From assembly GCA_964553875.1 (NCBI GenBank), contig CAZKNH010000004.1, positions 10,269-74,268 on the forward strand: a stretch of 64,000 nucleotides of DNA, given 5' to 3'. The DNA comes from ZC4RG20 sp964553875. GTDB lineage: Bacteria; Pseudomonadota; Gammaproteobacteria; Steroidobacterales; Rariloculaceae. The position numbers were made by a program, and so were the translations under genes. Numbering within the stretch: position 1 is the stretch's first letter; the number at the start of each line of letters is the position of its first letter. The notes below the pieces were generated by a model. The model was not told where the DNA came from. It did no database searches and was given only the letters and a program-made list of their open reading frames with translations. Positions 16,255 to 23,734 of the stretch are shown here, in pieces.

Positions 16255-17994
16255 ATGGAGAGGAACTTGTCGGCCCGACCCCGCATGATGCCGTGGACCG
16301 CCTGCTCGGCGAACGAGCGCGAATTGCGGGCCGAAGCCCTTGCGCAAGAGATCGTCGAGCTGTCGGCTCACATCGCCGCGGCCGAGGCGCGTTGGCTCGA
16401 GCTGATCGCACGCTTCGACGCGGAGGAGCTCTGGGCGGTTCACGGCGCGCACAGCTGCGCGCATTGGCTGAACTGGCAATGCGGCATCAGCCTGCACGCG
16501 GCCCGCGAGCGGGTGCGGGTCGCGCGGGCGCTCGAGGGGTTGCCGCGGATCCGCGAGGCGTTCGCACGCGGGGAGGTGAGCTACTCGAAGGTGCGGGCGA
16601 TGACGCGGATCGCGGTGCCGGAGAGCGAGGAGATGCTGCTCAACATTGCGCGGCACGGGACGGCGGCGCACATGGATCGGCTCGTGCGGGCGTATCGGCG
16701 GGTGGAGCGGCTCGAGGCGGCGGCGGAGGCGATGGCGCGGTATCGGAGCCGCAGCGTGCGGTACCGCTACGACGAGGACGGGATGCTCGTGATCACGGTG
16801 CGGCTGCCGGCGGAGATCGGCGAGGTCGTCCGTCGGGCGATCGACTCGGCGATGGAGCTGCTGTATCGGGACGGGATGCGGAAGGAGCGGGAGGAGGAGA
16901 GCGAACGGCGGGGCGCCGCGGAGCCTGTGGAGGTCGAGTGCGGCGGAGCGGTCGTGGCGACGCTCGACGACGCGGGGGAAGTGCAGGTCAAGTTCGAGAC
17001 GCAGGCGGGCGTCGCCGCGGGGACGTGTGCGGGAGGCGTCCCCGCGGGGACGCGAGCAGTGGCCACCGCAGACGTCCCCGCGGGGACGTCGGTATCAGCT
17101 GCGAGGCTTGATGATTCACCTCCATTTCCCGGTTGTCACAAGACACCGGGCGGTCATGCGGTCGTCGAAGAGTTCGAGGGGCAGGAGTGGAACGATTCGG
17201 TAGCCGCTCGTCGCGCTGATGCGCTGCGATTGCTGGCGGAGAGCTATCTCGCCGGCGGTTGGCGGCAGCTTGCAGGCGACACGCCGCTCGACACGAGCGC
17301 GGATCGCTATCAGGTCGTCGTGCACATCGATCAGGCGCTGCTATCGGAGGCTCGGCGCGAATCGTCGCGGCCGACGACGGACCTTGGACGCTGTGCGCTG
17401 GACGACGGCCCTGCGCTTGCGATCGACACGGCCCGGCGCCTCGCGTGTGACAGCGTGCTCGTCGGGATCGTCGATGACGAGAACGGCGAGCCGCTCAACG
17501 TCGGGCGGAAGACGCGCGCGATCCCGCCGGCGCTCCGTCGGGCGTTACGTGCGCGGGACGGCGGATGTCGATTCCCTACGTGTGATCGGACGCTGTTCCT
17601 GCACGCGCACCATGTCGAGCACTGGGCGGACGGCGGCGAGACGAAGCTTTCGAATCTGGTGAGCCTTTGCACCTATCACCATACGCTGGTGCACGAGGGC
17701 GGCTTCGATGTGAAGGTGACGGACGACGGTGCGTTCGTGTTCTACGATCCGACCGGGAAGCCGTTGCCGACGACGGGGCGGCTGTCGCAGCGGACGCTCG
17801 ACGTACTCGCGCAAGCTGCCGCGGAAAGGCGTGTGACGCTGGAGGATCAGCATAAGGCGCTCGGATTCGCAGTTTCGGCCGAGGCCGCCGCGTGCCGCTG
17901 GAGCGGTGAGAGGATGGATTACGGGCTCGCGGTCGATTGTCTCGTGCAGCGGCGCGACCGTGCGCGGCGGGGAGCGGAGCTCGGACCGTGCTGA
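16255..17994 (+). CDS. DUF222 / HNH endonuclease-like protein (13E12 repeat family)
   Basis: The 579-residue product has an N-terminal DUF222 domain (about 20-220, including VHGAHSCAHWLNWQCGIS and GEVSYSKVRAMTRIA). A variable linker follows, then a C-terminal HNH domain: CRFPTCDRTLFLHAHHVEHW and NLVSLCTYHHTLVHEGGF. Such genes are common in actinobacteria and some proteobacteria and are often multicopy; the role is unknown though a nuclease is likely. The linker at about 253-282 contains three in-frame copies of a palindromic DNA repeat, each encoding [VA]-[PA]-A-G-T-like residues. The first ATG lacks a ribosome site; MMPW, ten codons later, is an alternative start. The stop codon directly abuts the stop of the opposing gph gene. 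Confidence 0.8.
   Translation: MERNLSARPRMMPWTACSANERELRAEALAQEIVELSAHIAAAEARWLELIARFDAEELWAVHGAHSCAHWLNWQCGISLHAARERVRVARALEGLPRIREAFARGEVSYSKVRAMTRIAVPESEEMLLNIARHGTAAHMDRLVRAYRRVERLEAAAEAMARYRSRSVRYRYDEDGMLVITVRLPAEIGEVVRRAIDSAMELLYRDGMRKEREEESERRGAAEPVEVECGGAVVATLDDAGEVQVKFETQAGVAAGTCAGGVPAGTRAVATADVPAGTSVSAARLDDSPPFPGCHKTPGGHAVVEEFEGQEWNDSVAARRADALRLLAESYLAGGWRQLAGDTPLDTSADRYQVVVHIDQALLSEARRESSRPTTDLGRCALDDGPALAIDTARRLACDSVLVGIVDDENGEPLNVGRKTRAIPPALRRALRARDGGCRFPTCDRTLFLHAHHVEHWADGGETKLSNLVSLCTYHHTLVHEGGFDVKVTDDGAFVFYDPTGKPLPTTGRLSQRTLDVLAQAAAERRVTLEDQHKALGFAVSAEAAACRWSGERMDYGLAVDCLVQRRDRARRGAELGPC
17011..17090 (+). repeat. Three in-frame palindromic repeats with core GTCCCCGCGGGGAC
   Basis: Copies begin at 17011, 17038 and 17071. 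The second is a perfect 18-base palindrome (17036-17053) and the third a perfect 20-base palindrome (17071-17090). The first has one changed base (GTCGCC). All three are read in the same codon phase, giving V-A-A-G-T or V-P-A-G-T, with start-to-start spacings of 27 and 33 bases. They sit in the non-conserved linker of the DUF222-HNH protein. Confidence 0.85.
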
Positions 17995-18684
17995 CTACGC
18001 TGCCAGCTCGTCGAGCCGCTCCGCGAGCTCCGGCATCGCGTCGATCGAGAACGCGGCGACGAGCTCGTCGCGCGGGATTTGCCGATAACCGTAGCTCGCC
18101 CAGACGAAACGCCAGCCGGCGGCCCGCGCCGCGTTCATGTCGTGGTGCGAGTCGCCGACGTAAACGGCAACGTCGGCCGTGACGCCGAGCCGAGCGGCGG
18201 CGGTGTCGAGCAGCATCGGGTGCGGTTTCTTCTTCGCGACGCTGTCGCCGCCGAGCACGAGCTCGAAGCGGGGGAGGAGACCGGCCTGATCGAGCAGCGC
18301 CTCCGCGAAGCGGAGCCGCTTGTTCGTGACGCACGCGAGACGCACGCCGCGCGAGCGAAGCGCGTCCAGTGTCTCGGCGACGCCCGGATAGAGGCGAGTT
18401 CGCACGAACAGGTTACGCGCGTAGCACTCGGAGAAGCGCTCGATCGCCGTCCGCAGCAACGCGTCCGCTTCCGATCGCGGCATGGAACGCTCGAGCCCGC
18501 GGCGCACGAGCTCCTCGACCCCGTCGCCGACCCACTCGCGTGTCTCGCGCTCGGTCGAGCGCGGAAGCCCCAGCGACTCGAACGCTTCGCCGAGGCAATA
18601 ATTCAGGTCGGGGACGGAGTCGACGAGGGTACCGTCGAGGTCGAAGGCCAGCACCTCGATGCTGGCCTTCGGAGATGCAGGCAT
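17995..18684 (-). CDS. gph: HAD phosphatase, phosphoglycolate phosphatase-like
   Basis: The 229-residue product has the Gph/PGMB HAD layout. The nucleophile motif is AFDLDGTLVDSVPDL, a helical cap carries GVEELVRRGLE, motif II is CVTNKR, the motif III lysines are KKKPHP and the acidic motif IV is YVGDSHHDM. The Gph family dephosphorylates 2-phosphoglycolate to glycolate, which the GlcDEF enzyme encoded nearby could oxidise. Other phosphate esters are possible. Its ATG overlaps the dhaK stop (TGATG), so it is the last gene of the aldolase-DhaKL operon and its substrate may instead come from that pathway. The symbol is by similarity only. Confidence 0.75.
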   Translation of the reverse strand: MPASPKASIEVLAFDLDGTLVDSVPDLNYCLGEAFESLGLPRSTERETREWVGDGVEELVRRGLERSMPRSEADALLRTAIERFSECYARNLFVRTRLYPGVAETLDALRSRGVRLACVTNKRLRFAEALLDQAGLLPRFELVLGGDSVAKKKPHPMLLDTAAARLGVTADVAVYVGDSHHDMNAARAAGWRFVWASYGYRQIPRDELVAAFSIDAMPELAERLDELAA

Positions 18685-19679
18685 CAAAATACGCGAACCG
18701 CGATCTCGGCCGGGGCCGCGAGCAGCTCCTCGAGCTCGTTGTCGAGGCGGAGAAGGGTCAGCGAAGCGCCGGCCATCTCGAGCGACGTGCAGTACTCGCC
18801 GACGTAGTTGCGCACGATCGTCAGCCCCTTTTCCTTGCAGCGCTGCGCCGCGCGGCGATAGAGGATGTAGAGCTCGCTGATCGGCGTGCCGCCGAGGCCG
18901 TTGATCATGACCGCGACGCGGTCGCCGGACTTGAACGGCAGGTCGTTATAGACCGCATCGAAAAGCTCGTCGACGATCGCATCGGCGTTCTTCAGCTTGT
19001 CGCGGCGGCGGCCCGGCTCGCCGTGGATGCCGACGCCGACCTCCATTTCGTCCGGGCCGATCTCGAAGATCGGCGTGCCTTTCGCGGGCGGCGTGCACGA
19101 CGTCAGCGCGACGCCCATCGTGCGCACCTGGCTGTTGACCTTCGTTGCGATCTTCAGCAGGTCGTCGAGGCTCGCACCCTTCTCGGCCGCAGCGCCGCAT
19201 GCCTTGATGACGAAGAAGTTGCCCGCGACGCCGCGTCGGCCGACGGTGTGCGTCGAATCCTGCACGGCGACGTCGTCGTCGATGACGAAGCTCTTGACGT
19301 TGATGCCCTCGGCCTGCGCCATCTCGACCGCCATGTCCCAGTTCATCCGGTCGCCTTGGTAGTTGTTGATCAACACGAGGACGCCCGCCTTCGAGTTCAT
19401 CAGCTTGATGCACTCGTAGCAGTACTCCATCGGCGGCGCGGAGAACACGTTGCCCGGCGAAGCGGCATCGAGCATGCCGGGGCCGACGGCCATGACGTGC
19501 GCCGGCTCGTGACCGCTGCCCGATCCCTGTATGACCGATACCCTGTCGTCGCGCGGCCTGTCGGCGCGATAGATGATGTTGTACTCGGGCTTGTAGCGCA
19601 GCATCTCGGGATTCGCGAGCGCGATTCCCTCGAGCATCTCCGGTACGAAATTGGCGGGATCGTTGACGAATTTTTTCAT
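18684..19679 (-). CDS. dhaK: Dihydroxyacetone kinase subunit DhaK
   Basis: The 331-residue product is the substrate-binding subunit of dihydroxyacetone kinase. It has GSGSGHEPAH (His57) and the histidine that forms a covalent hemiaminal with dihydroxyacetone in GVGIHGEPG (His219), at the position equivalent to His218 of the E. coli protein. Length matches the stand-alone DhaK subunit rather than the fused ATP-dependent kinase. It lies between dhaL (46 bases upstream) and gph (overlapping). No dhaM/PTS phosphotransferase gene lies in the operon, so the phosphate donor is open. Related kinases act on erythrulose or other short ketoses, so dihydroxyacetone is the likely but unproven substrate. 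Confidence 0.92.
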   Translation of the reverse strand: MKKFVNDPANFVPEMLEGIALANPEMLRYKPEYNIIYRADRPRDDRVSVIQGSGSGHEPAHVMAVGPGMLDAASPGNVFSAPPMEYCYECIKLMNSKAGVLVLINNYQGDRMNWDMAVEMAQAEGINVKSFVIDDDVAVQDSTHTVGRRGVAGNFFVIKACGAAAEKGASLDDLLKIATKVNSQVRTMGVALTSCTPPAKGTPIFEIGPDEMEVGVGIHGEPGRRRDKLKNADAIVDELFDAVYNDLPFKSGDRVAVMINGLGGTPISELYILYRRAAQRCKEKGLTIVRNYVGEYCTSLEMAGASLTLLRLDNELEELLAAPAEIAVRVF

Positions 19680-19725
19680 GACCTGGCCCCCACGGGTTGT
19701 TCGTATTGTCAGTGATTCCGATGGA

Positions 19726-20385
19726 TCAGCTCGCCTTGCTCACCGGCTGGACGCCGACCGTCTTGCATAGGTCGTTCAGCATCGTCGCAACGGCGACGAT
19801 TCCGGGATCGGGACTTCCGATGCTGCGTTCGCCCGTGAACGACTGGCGGCCTCGCTTCGCGACCCAATCCCGCGTACGCTCGATCGCCTCGGTCGCGACG
19901 GCTGCGGCCTCGCGCAGCACCTCGCCGGGATCGGCGTCGTCGCGGCCAATGTACTCCTTGATCTTGTCGCGCACCGGAATCAGCGCGTCGAGCAGGGTTT
20001 TGTCGCCGGCTTGAGCGCCGCCGCGTTGCTGGATGCCCTCGATCGCGGCCGTCAGCATCTTCTCGAGCTCGTCGAGCGTGATGCTCGTCTTGTCGCGGGA
20101 GAGCGCCGCCGCCCGCATGAAACCGGTGCCCCAGATCGGCCCGGAGCAGCCGCCGACGTTCTTGCTGATGATCATCGCGATCTTCAGCAGGAACGCGCCG
20201 ATCGAGCTGCGGTCGAGCTGGTCCCAGTCCTGCAGCACGACGCGGAAGCCGGACGCGAGGGAGACGCCGAAATCAGCGTCTCCCGCGGCCGAATCGAGCT
20301 CCGAGAAATACTTTTCGTTGCGTAGCGCCGTTTCCGCGATCGATTTGATCGCAGTTTCGACGTCCGCGAGCGTGATCTCCTTCAT
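19726..20385 (-). CDS. dhaL: Dihydroxyacetone kinase nucleotide-binding subunit DhaL
   Basis: The 219-residue all-helical subunit binds ADP/ATP and magnesium. The metal-binding aspartates are visible in ELDSAAGDADFG (Asp31, Asp36, Asp38), and the nucleotide-side loops are GGCSGPIWGTGFMRAA and GIQQRGGAQAGDKTLLDALI. The C-terminus carries the GRQSFTGERSIGSPDPG lid typical of DhaL (usually R-x-SYLGERSxGHxDPG). The gene starts 28 bases after the CbbY-like HAD gene. Together with DhaK it would make dihydroxyacetone phosphate for the class II aldolase encoded at the head of the operon. Confidence 0.9.
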   Translation of the reverse strand: MKEITLADVETAIKSIAETALRNEKYFSELDSAAGDADFGVSLASGFRVVLQDWDQLDRSSIGAFLLKIAMIISKNVGGCSGPIWGTGFMRAAALSRDKTSITLDELEKMLTAAIEGIQQRGGAQAGDKTLLDALIPVRDKIKEYIGRDDADPGEVLREAAAVATEAIERTRDWVAKRGRQSFTGERSIGSPDPGIVAVATMLNDLCKTVGVQPVSKAS

Positions 20386-20413
20386 TGTGTCGTTCCTCTC
20401 GTGCTAGCTGCCG

Positions 20414-21136
20414 CTATGCTGCGCGCTGAGCGAGCGCCTTCAGGTCGGCCAGCGTCACGAGGACATTGGGCGGATCGCCCAATTCGGGCACGACCTTGAC
20501 CGCGAGATCGAAGTTCTCGTTGATCGTGTACGTGCTCGTCGTGATCAGGCACGGCATGCCGGCCCCGTGCGCGGCGAGCAGACCGTTGCGGCTATCCTCG
20601 ATGACCATGCAGGCCGAGCCGGGGAGGCCGAGCCGCTCTTTCGCCAGATTGTAGATTTCCGGATCGGGCTTCTTCTTCGAGACGACGTCACCCGCCAGAA
20701 CGAACTCGAACCTGGCTTTGCGCTCGGGGCCCATCAGGTCGAGCACGCCGTCGACGGAGATCGGATTGGACGTCGTGCAGACGCCGAGGCGGATGCCTTC
20801 GGCGGAAGCCTCGTCGATGATGCGGATGATGCCGGAGCGGAGCGGGAGCTGACCGGACGAGATCATGTCCTTGAAGATCGCCGTCTTGCGCTTGTGCAGC
20901 TCCGCGATGAACTCGGTCTTGTCCTTCGCCTCGGCCGGCCAACCGGCCTTGTCGAAGTAAGCGGTCATCCGTTCCTTGCCGCCGGCCACCTTCAGAAGCT
21001 CGCCGTAGAGCTCGACGTCCCACGTGACGTCGAGCCCCATCTCCGCGAAGGCACGGTTGAACGCGACGCGATGGCCGTCGCGTTCCGTGTCGACGAGCAC
21101 GCCGTCGCAGTCGAAGATCAACGCTTGCATCGTCAT
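20414..21136 (-). CDS. CbbY/beta-phosphoglucomutase-like HAD phosphatase
   Basis: The 240-residue product has the HAD nucleophile motif IFDCDGVLVDTERDGH, a helical cap (FNRAFAEMGL, YFDKAGWP), motif II GVCTTSNPIS, the motif III lysines VSKKKPDPEIY and motif IV VIEDSRNGLLAA. This resembles CbbY, a xylulose-1,5-bisphosphate phosphatase in Calvin-cycle operons, as well as other sugar-phosphate phosphatases. It follows the aldolase gene by seven bases, so it may remove phosphate from an aldol product or a dead-end sugar bisphosphate. No RuBisCO or phosphoribulokinase gene is present. The start may be the ATG at 21136 or the one at 21130. Confidence 0.75.
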   Translation of the reverse strand: MTMQALIFDCDGVLVDTERDGHRVAFNRAFAEMGLDVTWDVELYGELLKVAGGKERMTAYFDKAGWPAEAKDKTEFIAELHKRKTAIFKDMISSGQLPLRSGIIRIIDEASAEGIRLGVCTTSNPISVDGVLDLMGPERKARFEFVLAGDVVSKKKPDPEIYNLAKERLGLPGSACMVIEDSRNGLLAAHGAGMPCLITTSTYTINENFDLAVKVVPELGDPPNVLVTLADLKALAQRAA

Positions 21137-21143
21137 CGTGCGC

Positions 21144-22022
21144 TCACGCGACCTTCGCAAGGAGCTCGGGTGCGCGATTCGCGCCGCCGAACTGCTGGAT
21201 CTTTTCCTTGAAGAGCGCCTTCATCGCTTCGAACTGAGCGCCGAGCACCCGCAGAGGCTCGTAGTCCTTGGGGTTCTTCTCGTGATACTCGACGAAGCTG
21301 TCGATGAAGACGTGCTTCAGGTTCGTGCTGATGTTGATCTTCGCGCAGCCGAGCTTGATGCAGCGCTGGATCACGTCGTCGGAGAGACCCGTGCCGCCGT
21401 GCAGCGCCATCGGCACGCCGGTGCGCTTGTTGATCTCTTCGATCAAGTCGAAGCGAACGTTCGGCTCTCCCTTGTAGTAGCCGTGCGCCGTGCCGATTGC
21501 AGCCGCGAACGCGGCGAGATCGAGCTCGCGACAGAACTTCTCGGCTTCGTTCGGGTCCGTGAAGATCGAGTCCTTCTCGTCGACGACCATGTCGTCCTCG
21601 ACGCCCATGATCTGGCCGATCTCCGCCTCGACGCCGACGTTCTTCGGGGTCGCGATGTCGACGACCCTGCGAGACAGCTCGAGGTTCTTCTCGAACGGGT
21701 ACTCGGACGCGTCGATCATGACCGAGGTCCAGCCCATCTCGACGCACTTCTTGATCATCTCGAAGTCTTTCCCGTGGTCGAGATGGAGCACGACCGGGAC
21801 CGGAGAGTCGCCGGCGATCTCACGCATCCATTCGACGAGCGCGCGATGGCCGTAGTACTTGATCGTCTTTGCGGACGTCTGAACGATGACCGGCGCATTC
21901 AGCTCTTCGGCTGCGGCCACCATCGCTTTCATCGATGCATAGTCGACCGGGTTGAAGGCCGCGACCGCGTATCCCTGCGCTTTCGCTTCGGCCAGAACCG
22001 GCTTCATGTTGACGAGCGGCAT
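21144..22022 (-). CDS. Class II ketose-bisphosphate aldolase
   Basis: The 292-residue zinc aldolase has the class II signature with metal and catalytic residues HLDHG (His80, Asp82, His83), AEIG (Glu134), GTAHGYYKG (His180) and ALHGGTGLSDD (His208). The phosphate-binding KINISTNL loop is also present. It condenses dihydroxyacetone phosphate with an aldehyde phosphate or does the reverse. It is a little shorter than typical fructose-bisphosphate aldolase and may prefer fructose, tagatose or another bisphosphate. AAGGAG eight bases before the ATG fixes the start. It heads the operon aldolase-HAD-dhaL-dhaK-gph, so the kinase probably supplies or consumes its C3 product. Confidence 0.88.
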   Translation of the reverse strand: MPLVNMKPVLAEAKAQGYAVAAFNPVDYASMKAMVAAAEELNAPVIVQTSAKTIKYYGHRALVEWMREIAGDSPVPVVLHLDHGKDFEMIKKCVEMGWTSVMIDASEYPFEKNLELSRRVVDIATPKNVGVEAEIGQIMGVEDDMVVDEKDSIFTDPNEAEKFCRELDLAAFAAAIGTAHGYYKGEPNVRFDLIEEINKRTGVPMALHGGTGLSDDVIQRCIKLGCAKINISTNLKHVFIDSFVEYHEKNPKDYEPLRVLGAQFEAMKALFKEKIQQFGGANRAPELLAKVA

Positions 22023-22077
22023 CTCTATTTCTCCTTCGCCGCGCGGGCAAACAAGGGTGGTGTGGAAACAGCAAGAC

Positions 22078-22106
22078 AATATACTTGATCGGCGCGGTAT
22101 TGTCCC
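22078..22106 (-). promoter_or_regulatory. Candidate promoter of the aldolase-dhaLK operon
   Basis: On the minus strand GGGACA (22106-22101) and TATATT (22083-22078) are separated by 17 bases, with transcription expected near 22071, about 50 bases before the aldolase ATG. The -10 box is good and the -35 is only partly consensus. No clear operator is visible. Confidence 0.4.
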
Positions 22107-22145
22107 GAACGGCGGGTCCGCGAAACCCGAATTGCCGGGCTCGGG

Positions 22146-22174
22146 AAAAAGAAACGGGGCCTCTCGGCCCCGTT
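22146..22174 (-). terminator. Intrinsic terminator after the DUF6152 gene
   Basis: A perfect nine-base stem (AACGGGGCC, loop of four, GGCCCCGTT; 22174-22153) is followed on the minus strand by a T-rich tract (TCTTTTT). It lies about 50 bases after the stop at 22223 and so ends the minus-strand transcript coming from the secreted-protein block, insulating the aldolase operon downstream. Confidence 0.8.
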
Positions 22175-22222
22175 CCTTTGTCCGTGCGACCCTCGCGGCG
22201 CGAGGGCAGGCGGCGCCGCGCG

Positions 22223-22618
22223 CTACTCGTCTACGCGGGTACCGCCGAGGTCGAGGCTCGTGCCGTCCGGGAACACGACGCCCGTCGAGTTCGCGCGGAG
22301 CGAGCCGTCCTTCGCCTGGAAGCCCGTGACCTGAACCCTCGTTCCGGGCGGCAGCGTATCACGCGTCCAGCCGCGGCGGAGCAGAGCGCTCGGCGCGCCG
22401 CCTTCGATCATCCAGCGCTCGACCGTGCCGTCTTCCTTCGTGACGTCGATGTGCAGCCACGAGTGCGGATTCACCCACTCGAACTCCACGACCACGCCCT
22501 CGAGCGAGACGGGCTTGTTGCGGTCGAACTCCGCAGCAAACGAATGATGCGCGAGTGCCGATCCGGCAGAGAGCATGAATCCGGCCCCGGCCGCGATGCT
22601 CCAAAACGTCTTTCGCAT
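22223..22618 (-). CDS. Exported DUF6152-family protein
   Basis: The 131-residue product has a signal peptide (residues 1-23, ending ALAHHS). The mature domain is small and beta-rich, with HHSFAAEFDRNKPVSLEGVV, FEWVNPHSWLHIDV and GWTRDTLPPGTRVQVTGF, all typical of DUF6152 proteins. The His-His pair just after cleavage and the NPH motif recur in the family; metal binding is a guess. Function is unknown. It is the last gene before the terminator at 22146-22174 and is oriented like the exported protein and PQQ dehydrogenase genes upstream, so co-expression is possible. Confidence 0.8.
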   Translation of the reverse strand: MRKTFWSIAAGAGFMLSAGSALAHHSFAAEFDRNKPVSLEGVVVEFEWVNPHSWLHIDVTKEDGTVERWMIEGGAPSALLRRGWTRDTLPPGTRVQVTGFQAKDGSLRANSTGVVFPDGTSLDLGGTRVDE

Positions 22619-22744
22619 AACCTCTTACTCCTGTTTCAGCTGACCGCTTCGCACTTCGTCCGGGTATCTGTCAAATTCGTCTCGGTGCGTGCTCGTCGGC
22701 TGACATTTTAGACCAGTTCCCTTGGGATTGTTCCTGCCCGTTTC

Positions 22745-23563
22745 TCAATCTTGCTGTGGCTGCTGATCCTCCGGGAGCAGCAGGTCGTGGTAGAGCAGCA
22801 TGTCGGCGAACGGCACGCACTTGAACTCGAGCAGCTGCGCGTTCGGCTCGACGTGGCGGTAGAGCATCATCTCGATCGTCCACGGCGCCGTGTAGACGGC
22901 CGGATCCTCGAGCGTCGCCTCGTACCAGAGGTGATCCGGGCCGCGCGGCGTGAAGCGCTCCGTGACCTTCAGAGTCCGGCTCGCGAAGTTACCGGCGCGA
23001 TCGAGCCACGTCCTGCCGTTGAACCCTTCGGTTTCTACGACTAGCGTGTCGCCTTCCCAACGGCCGTTCGAGTAGCCCATCCACGTGTCGACGACCGCGG
23101 GCTGGTGCTCGACCATGTTGATGACGCGGTTCGTCGACGCGAACGGGTAGACCATCAGGATGTCGCCGTCGCCCTGGAAAATCTGGAACGGGAACGGCTG
23201 ATAGGTCGCACGCGGAATCCCCGGCATGTAGCACTTCGCGGCGGGGTCGGCCTCGGGCCAGTTCTTGCGATTCTCTTCGCGCTGCGCGAGGGCTTCGGGC
23301 TTGTACGGGATCTTGCCTTCGCGGACGACGCTCTGTCCTGCCGGGATCGCGGCGAACGCGCCCATCTGCCAGAACCGCTCGAGCTGCTCCGCGGAATGCG
23401 CCTCGAGGTTCCAATAGGCAGTGTTCATCGCCTGCCAAATCCCGTTCAGGTTGGGCTTGCCCAACAGGCGCTCCGGTCGCTCTTGCTGCTGCGCTTCCGC
23501 GGTACCCGCCGTGACGGCGACTGCAAGGGCCGTCGCGATAGCGCCTGCCAATCGATTTCGCAT
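22745..23563 (-). CDS. Exported protein of unknown function, paralogue of the 25850-26860 product
   Basis: The 272-residue product has a signal peptide (about 1-27, ending TAEA). The mature part holds PNLNGIWQAMNTAYWNLEA near the N-terminus, then GRWEGDTLVVETEGFNGRTW and LKVTERFTPRGPDHLWYEAT. The last two segments are nearly the same in the 25850 product, so the two are diverged paralogues. I do not know a function. AGAGGAGAG before the ATG at 23563 supports this start; a longer frame upstream has no ribosome site. It lies directly downstream of a PQQ dehydrogenase gene in the same direction, which suggests a periplasmic accessory or a related substrate. Confidence 0.7.
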   Translation of the reverse strand: MRNRLAGAIATALAVAVTAGTAEAQQQERPERLLGKPNLNGIWQAMNTAYWNLEAHSAEQLERFWQMGAFAAIPAGQSVVREGKIPYKPEALAQREENRKNWPEADPAAKCYMPGIPRATYQPFPFQIFQGDGDILMVYPFASTNRVINMVEHQPAVVDTWMGYSNGRWEGDTLVVETEGFNGRTWLDRAGNFASRTLKVTERFTPRGPDHLWYEATLEDPAVYTAPWTIEMMLYRHVEPNAQLLEFKCVPFADMLLYHDLLLPEDQQPQQD

Positions 23564-23734
23564 CTGAAAACTCTCCTCTGCCATAGTTACCGGGACCTGT
23601 TCTGGAAAAGGCCCGAGGTCCGCAGGAACGGGAGCGACAGTACCCCGTTCCAGCTCCTCGGCGATCTTAATTTTCTCTAAGGGCAATTCTGGTTTTTCTG
23701 ACGAATGTCCGTTCGGGCGGCCGTCTCCGGGCGC

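Noticed and set aside
16255..17994. Transposase or homing endonuclease element
   Set aside because: The HNH domain could suggest mobility, but no terminal inverted repeats, target duplications or intron/intein structure are visible around the gene.
17995..22022. Calvin-cycle operon
   Set aside because: CbbY-like, Gph-like and class II aldolase products are present, but there is no RuBisCO, phosphoribulokinase or transketolase, and the DhaK/DhaL genes do not belong to that operon type.
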